Shown: piece by piece, positions 59,901 to 64,000 of the stretch
Position numbering within the stretch: position 1 is the stretch's first letter
How the letters are laid out: every line of letters begins with the position of its first letter
NCBI GenBank assembly: GCA_029721515.1
Contig: CM056563.1
Span: forward strand, 17,613,954-17,677,953
DNA from: Synanceia verrucosa
Lineage: Eukaryota; Chordata; Actinopteri; Perciformes; Synanceiidae
Direction of reading: 5' to 3'
Length of the DNA stretch: 64,000 nucleotides
Made by a program: the position numbers and the translations under genes
Notes under the pieces: generated by a model
What the model was told of the DNA's origin: nothing
Seen by the model: the letters and a program-made list of their open reading frames with translations, nothing else
Databases searched by the model: none

Positions 59901-60961
59901 TCCCAGTATCACCTTTTCAAGTGTGTAGTTTCTGAAAAAATATTTTTGATATACTTGACCTCAGTGATAAGTGTAAAACATATTGGATATAAGAAGTGGC
60001 CATAACCATCTTGTTTCTTTTGCAACCATAAGTGATATCAGAGTACTATAACTAAACAGTTAGGAACATGTTAATGTTACCTAAAATATGTGTTTAATTT
60101 TCATCTTTCTTCTCTCAGCTCTCACTGTGAATACGTGGAAGAGTTTACTCTCCAGGCCTTGCCTCAGTTCACCTCTCTCTCAGGCCACAAGGTCTCCAGT
60201 CATGGACTGATAGTTCTAGTCATGCAGTACGGGAAGAAGAAGAAGAAAATAGACTTTCTGGGACCAAATAGAGCTGAAACAGACTGGACCAAAGCTTGGA
60301 AATCCAACTTTCTGCACCCTGTGTTATACTACTATGACAAACTTCCTTCTGGTCAGTAGAAATCCTGAACCATTAAAAAATTTAATAAGCAGAATTTCTG
60401 CAGTTTTGACAGGGAATAAACTCTGAATGAAGATTGATTTAAGTCATTCTTTTCTCCAGAGGAAGAAATGAGGCTCCGTCCCCATGGCTGGTCTTTACCA
60501 AGGCCCAAGTTGATCCATCACATGATTGAGGACTTCCTGGCAGAATGGGAGACTCCCATATCTCATATCCAGCCTCTGCAGCGCTTCCTGGAGCACTGTG
60601 TCCAGACTGATCTCAGGGCCTTCCATGCAGGTAAAACTGCTTGATTGTGCCACAAACACTATTTTTTGAAGTTGAATTAAATTTCAGTGAAAATATGTGT
60701 CATTCCCGTCTCTTCTCTTGTCTTTTAGAATCATGTTTCCGCTCATCCCTTACCCACCGCAAGCCTCCGCTGTTTTGTCAGCAAGGATACTTGAAGCAGC
60801 AGGGTATCGCTCACAGCAGTCAGCTGTGGCAGCATGTTCACAACGCTGGACTGAAGACCACTGAGCAAGATGCTGGCACATTAGGGGTCAGCCCCACATT
60901 AGCCAACTACCTGGCACAAGCTGGAGCCTCCGTGTCTTCAGGCCTGAAACTTGACTTATGA
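56971..60961 (+). CDS. foxred2: FOXRED2-like ER flavoprotein, copy 2
   Basis: Coding exons: 56968-57182 (ATG 56971), 57307-57612, 57706-57957, 58478-58786, 58896-59062, 59654-59819, 60119-60351, 60460-60630 and 60729-60961. They give about 682 residues. All frames and splice sites are intact. The signal peptide, both dinucleotide motifs and the SAGGFIHGFRYT block match copy 1 with few changes. The last exon differs most: an insert (TLGVS) and the end LKLDL instead of LKFEL. The exon 4 donor now abuts a LINE-like fragment. Introns 2, 3, 5 and 8 are the same length as in copy 1 and nearly identical; introns 4, 6, 7 and 9 differ. Whether it has its own promoter is unclear because the copied unit starts inside intron 1. 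It is likely functional or very recently silenced. Confidence 0.9.
57958..58140. repeat. LINE-like fragment at the start of foxred2 copy 2 intron 4
   Basis: TAGAATGCCCTTAATTGTCA, GACAGCTTGAGGAAAAAAAG and TCTTCCTGATGGCAGAAGGG are typical of a common fish non-LTR fragment. It begins within a few bases of the splice donor and replaces the intron 4 sequence of copy 1. Confidence 0.55.
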
Positions 60962-61437
60962 TTGTTTTACTCTAGCCTGCTCAAACCATCCCTATGAAAC
61001 TGTTTTAAGGCCAGGTCCATTGTTGTTTTTAGGTTTTTATATCATTCTGTAACTTCCTAGTGGTGTTCTTCAGACATTCAAATCAGAACATTCAAATGTT
61101 GGTCAAAGGCTATTTTCACAAGCCCTTCCTGAAACTTTACCCCATGTGACCTGGTGTAGGTTACCGCATGATAACGCTGCTACATATACAGTATTTATCC
61201 TTATAGTCGGTGTATAAACATTGCATACAGTAGCTTGAAAGGTGGCTGGAATGCTCACAGTTAAGAGAAGGAAACAGGAGCATTGGCATGGAAGTTAAGC
61301 AACATACTGCTGTGTGGATACCAAGTTACTTTAAATTTGAAAGTCACATGGATGCTCTAGCACCCTGTTTAAAGCCAGCAGTCTCTGTTTAAAAATACTG
61401 ATTACATTTTGTCCTTGCAGAACAACTTAACCCACTT

Positions 61438-61497
<60 letters not shown>

Positions 61498-62813
61498 TTT
61501 TCAGTTGTTTCCAAACCTAGCACAGCTAAGTTTGACTTTGTCACTGCTAGCATTCACATTATTCATGACCTCACTTTGGTAATGTTTCCAGTCAAGAAAT
61601 ATAAAACAGAAAATAACACAGATGCACGTGCTCTTTTAGTCTCTCAGATTTGCGAGCTTCACCACCTATAATAATTATCTCCAAGTATTTTGACAGAGTA
61701 TCATCAGTGGTTCCCAGTGTTTTTGGCTTGTGACCTTTCAAATTAAGGCAATTTCTACTTATGTTACATCAGATGTAAATGTCTCACACTTGACTATTTC
61801 AACCAAAGACTGATTGTCCTTTCTTTGTTTCGAAGCAAAAGTCAGAGAGAAATCAGGAAAAAGAAGCATAACTTAATTATTGTAATTATCTCGCAGTCCC
61901 ATGTTGAATGTTCATTGATGGATGAGAAATTGTTTTCTTCTACCTGATGCTGGGCCATTATGCTATTAGCTCTTTGGTTGGTGTAACTGCATTCTTTGCT
62001 CATGTGGACGAGACTGGTTAACAGAGATGGAAGACCTTGTGTTTGTCTTCACTGTGCCCTTATCCTGTGAGATTTGTTCTAATTTTATATACCTTTTTAT
62101 GCCTTTAAATCTATTTAGTTTTCTCCACATAAATGAATGAAATACTGACATGTAGGGTAACTGTAGGCTATGTCTTCATTTAAGCTCCGCATCCAAGATG
62201 TTTTGGCGACCTCTAGTGCGGTTCAGGACCGCATTAGTTTGCCATTTTTATATCAGATTATACAAAGCTGTATCGGTGGAGGGTGGGTGAAACGAACTCA
62301 TTATGCATTATATATGTTACATGGTGTTAACCGAGGAGACAAATATTAAAGAGGGAATGAAATAAATTTATGTTTTGTGGTCGCTTGTTGATATCACAGT
62401 ACGCATGCGCGGTCTTTGGACTGCCTGATTGGTTACCCGGTTGCCTCGATTTTATTGGTCGAGAGCTCATGAACAACACGGAATCTGATTGGCCGTAGAT
62501 CTCTTGACCGTACAATGACTGTGCATTTTACTATGTTTACTCGATGATGGAAAATGTGAACCAGGGGACATTTTGGTGCTGTACAGAAAAGATTTATTTT
62601 GCCAAAACACCGCAAACTACCCAGGATGGAAATACTTAAATTGGATAGTATTTAAGTTGACGTGCCGTGCAATGGCCCCATGGCGAAGCTGACGGCGCAG
62701 ACGCCACACATTCAAAATTGAACGATATTAATGACTGCTGTATTTCCTTTTTGCCGTGGCAGTAGTAGTAAGAGCCGTTGTATATACTCAACACCCATAT
62801 GTCATGATAAAGC
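60962..62813. other. foxred2 copy 2 3'UTR and flank
   Basis: Non-coding. It contains a (TA)n run (61455-61495), pieces shared with the copy 1 flank near 61790 and 62260-62380, AATAAA at 62361-62366, and the 62410-62500 block shared with 55965-56045. Confidence 0.55.
61441..61495. repeat. (A)n(TA)n tract
   Basis: A poly(A) run passes into about 20 TA units. Confidence 0.95.
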
Positions 62814-63251
62814 ATGGACGGGTGGTGCCCAATCGTTGCAACAGCCTCAGATAATGACCGCTCCAGTTCCGAGGGGGAGTACATAGTGGAGCCGGGACCA
62901 GGAGATGAAACCCGGGAGATGGTGGACACAGAGGAGCGGGCTGACCTGGAGAGGATGGACCCTGAGGGTACAGCTGCTGTCGGGTTCGGAATAAGTGGTA
63001 CTGGGGAGGGCAAAGTGGTGTTGGGTCGAGTCGGACAGAGAGACGATAAGGAACTCAGATACCTGCACTTGTTGTGGGAGCCGGGACGAGTTGAGGTGGG
63101 AGGCGGTGGTGTGGCGAGCAAGATGGGGAAGGTGACGGGGAGCAGGGCCCGGCGGCATCACAGAGTGGTCCGGAACCTCGGTCCTGTGGGTAAAGATATG
63201 TATGGTAAGGTACTGATCATGCTGCTGTTGTTGTTGTTGTTTCAGTCTTAA
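62814..63251 (+). CDS. Possible unrecognised coding exon
   Basis: An open frame of 145 codons, GC-richer than its surroundings. It encodes an acidic, Ser/Glu-rich start (DNDRSSSEGEYIVEPGPGDE), a glycine-rich middle, and a basic stretch (MGKVTGSRARRHHRVVRNLG). I do not recognise the family. GATATGTATG|GTAAGG at 63197-63212 is a strong splice donor in the frame, and CAACAG near 62840 could be an acceptor. The real exon may thus be about 62845-63206 and continue outside the window. The alternative is a chance frame in a GC-rich promoter or repeat. No function is proposed. Confidence 0.35.
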   Translation: MDGWCPIVATASDNDRSSSEGEYIVEPGPGDETREMVDTEERADLERMDPEGTAAVGFGISGTGEGKVVLGRVGQRDDKELRYLHLLWEPGRVEVGGGGVASKMGKVTGSRARRHHRVVRNLGPVGKDMYGKVLIMLLLLLLFQS

Positions 63252-63537
63252 TATCGCTGATGCGATGATAGTTTAGGTTGTGTGTGTTCAATATAATGCG
63301 ATAGATAGACATTTAGTAACCAGCAGTGGGCTATATGTAAAGACAGAGAAATAAGAAAAACTCCGTCCCTTCAGAAATACATATCAATAATGTGGAAATA
63401 TCCAAACCGATTGATTAACATTGAAATAGTTAAATGGTGAAATGGTGAAATAGTGAAATGGTTGAAATAGTTAAGTGTGAGACATTTACATCTGATGTAA
63501 CATAAGTAGAAATTGCCTTAACATTAACAAACATATT

Positions 63538-64000
63538 ATGAAGAAGAAGAAGAATTCCTTTATTAGTACCTCAATGAGGGAAATTTCAATTCACACTCTG
63601 TTAGTATTTTTTTTGTTTTCAGTTGCACATCACACAAGTTATGAAACGCACATGAACTAGAGGAGAGGTGTCAGAGTGAGGGGGCTGCCCCATATCCAGG
63701 CGAGCAGTTGGGGGTTCGGTGCCTTGGTCAAGGGCACCTCGGCAGTGCCCAGGAGGAGGGTAACGGGCACCTCTCCAGCTACCAGTCCACTCTCCACACA
63801 TGGCGACCCTCCGATTCCCAGCCCCAGTCACTACAGACTGAGCTACTGCTGCCCCAGGGAGCAGTGCGCTGCCCTAGGAGGCGCCCGGGGAGCATCCAGG
63901 GGTTCAGTGTCTGGCTCAGGGACACTCGGACAGCAGACAGAGGAGGGGATCGAACTTGTGACTGTTCAGGGACGTTCAGGGACGAACTCTCTACCGACTC
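63538..64000. repeat. Dispersed fish repeat running off the right edge
   Basis: GAAGAAGAAGAAGAATTCCT followed by CTTTATTAGTACCTCAATGA matches 9435-9490. Downstream, AGGGGGCTGCCCCATATCCA, GGTGCCTTGGTCAAGGGCAC and GGGGATCGAACTTGTGACT form a GC-rich body with a B-box-like piece, as in common fish non-LTR/SINE repeats. The small open frames inside are not genes. Confidence 0.6.

Noticed and set aside
63619..63831. Minus-strand open frame of 70 codons
   Set aside because: Lies wholly inside a dispersed fish repeat.

Overview
This is nuclear DNA of a ray-finned (teleost, probably percomorph) fish. Genes are split into short exons with GT/AG introns, the proteins are clearly vertebrate, and introns and spacers are full of fish-type repeats (Tc1/mariner, hAT-like and other inverted-repeat elements, tRNA-derived SINEs, LINE tails, simple repeats). 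No prokaryotic, plasmid or viral gene system is seen. Exon coordinates were worked out by hand from reading frame and splice sites. For bmerb1, tom1, gcat, mcm5 and hmox1 the summed exon length is a multiple of three and gives a protein close to the usual family length.

Layout, left to right: 3' part of mfsd6l (+); bmerb1-like gene (+, 6 coding exons); a full-length but broken Tc1-like transposon at 11.1-12.1 kb; a gene-poor repeat stretch to 17 kb; tom1 (+, 16 coding exons); gcat (+, 9 coding exons); mcm5 (+, 16 coding exons); hmox1 (-, tail to tail with mcm5, 5 coding exons plus a 5'UTR exon); an inverted pair of hmox1 pseudogene fragments upstream of the hmox1 promoter; two tandem foxred2-like genes (+, 9 visible coding exons each) with an inverted-repeat element and the 3' remnant of a further copy between them; a possible unrecognised first exon near 62.8-63.2 kb; and a dispersed repeat running off the right edge.

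The genes are not an operon. Tom1-Hmox1-Mcm5-(Foxred2) recalls human 22q12.3, with hmox1 moved and inverted relative to mcm5. Functions are housekeeping or stress related: endosomal sorting (tom1), mitochondrial threonine/glycine catabolism (gcat), replication licensing (mcm5), haem breakdown (hmox1) and an ER flavoprotein linked to protein degradation (foxred2). Readable control regions are an E2F/CCAAT/GC-box promoter before mcm5, two ARE/MARE-type sites beside a TATA-like box before hmox1, and a CRE plus a TCTCGCGAGA palindrome before gcat.

The best leads are: (1) the foxred2 pair, with a 368-bp tract identical between copies beside introns that cannot be aligned; (2) a 470-bp piece of gcat intron 4 plus the start of exon 5 copied into intron 6 inside a dispersed repeat, where all five exon CpGs have decayed; (3) head-on inverted hmox1 exon fragments near the hmox1 promoter; and (4) an unclassified ~260-bp repeat shared by bmerb1 and tom1 introns. 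I found no convincing wholly new biological system.
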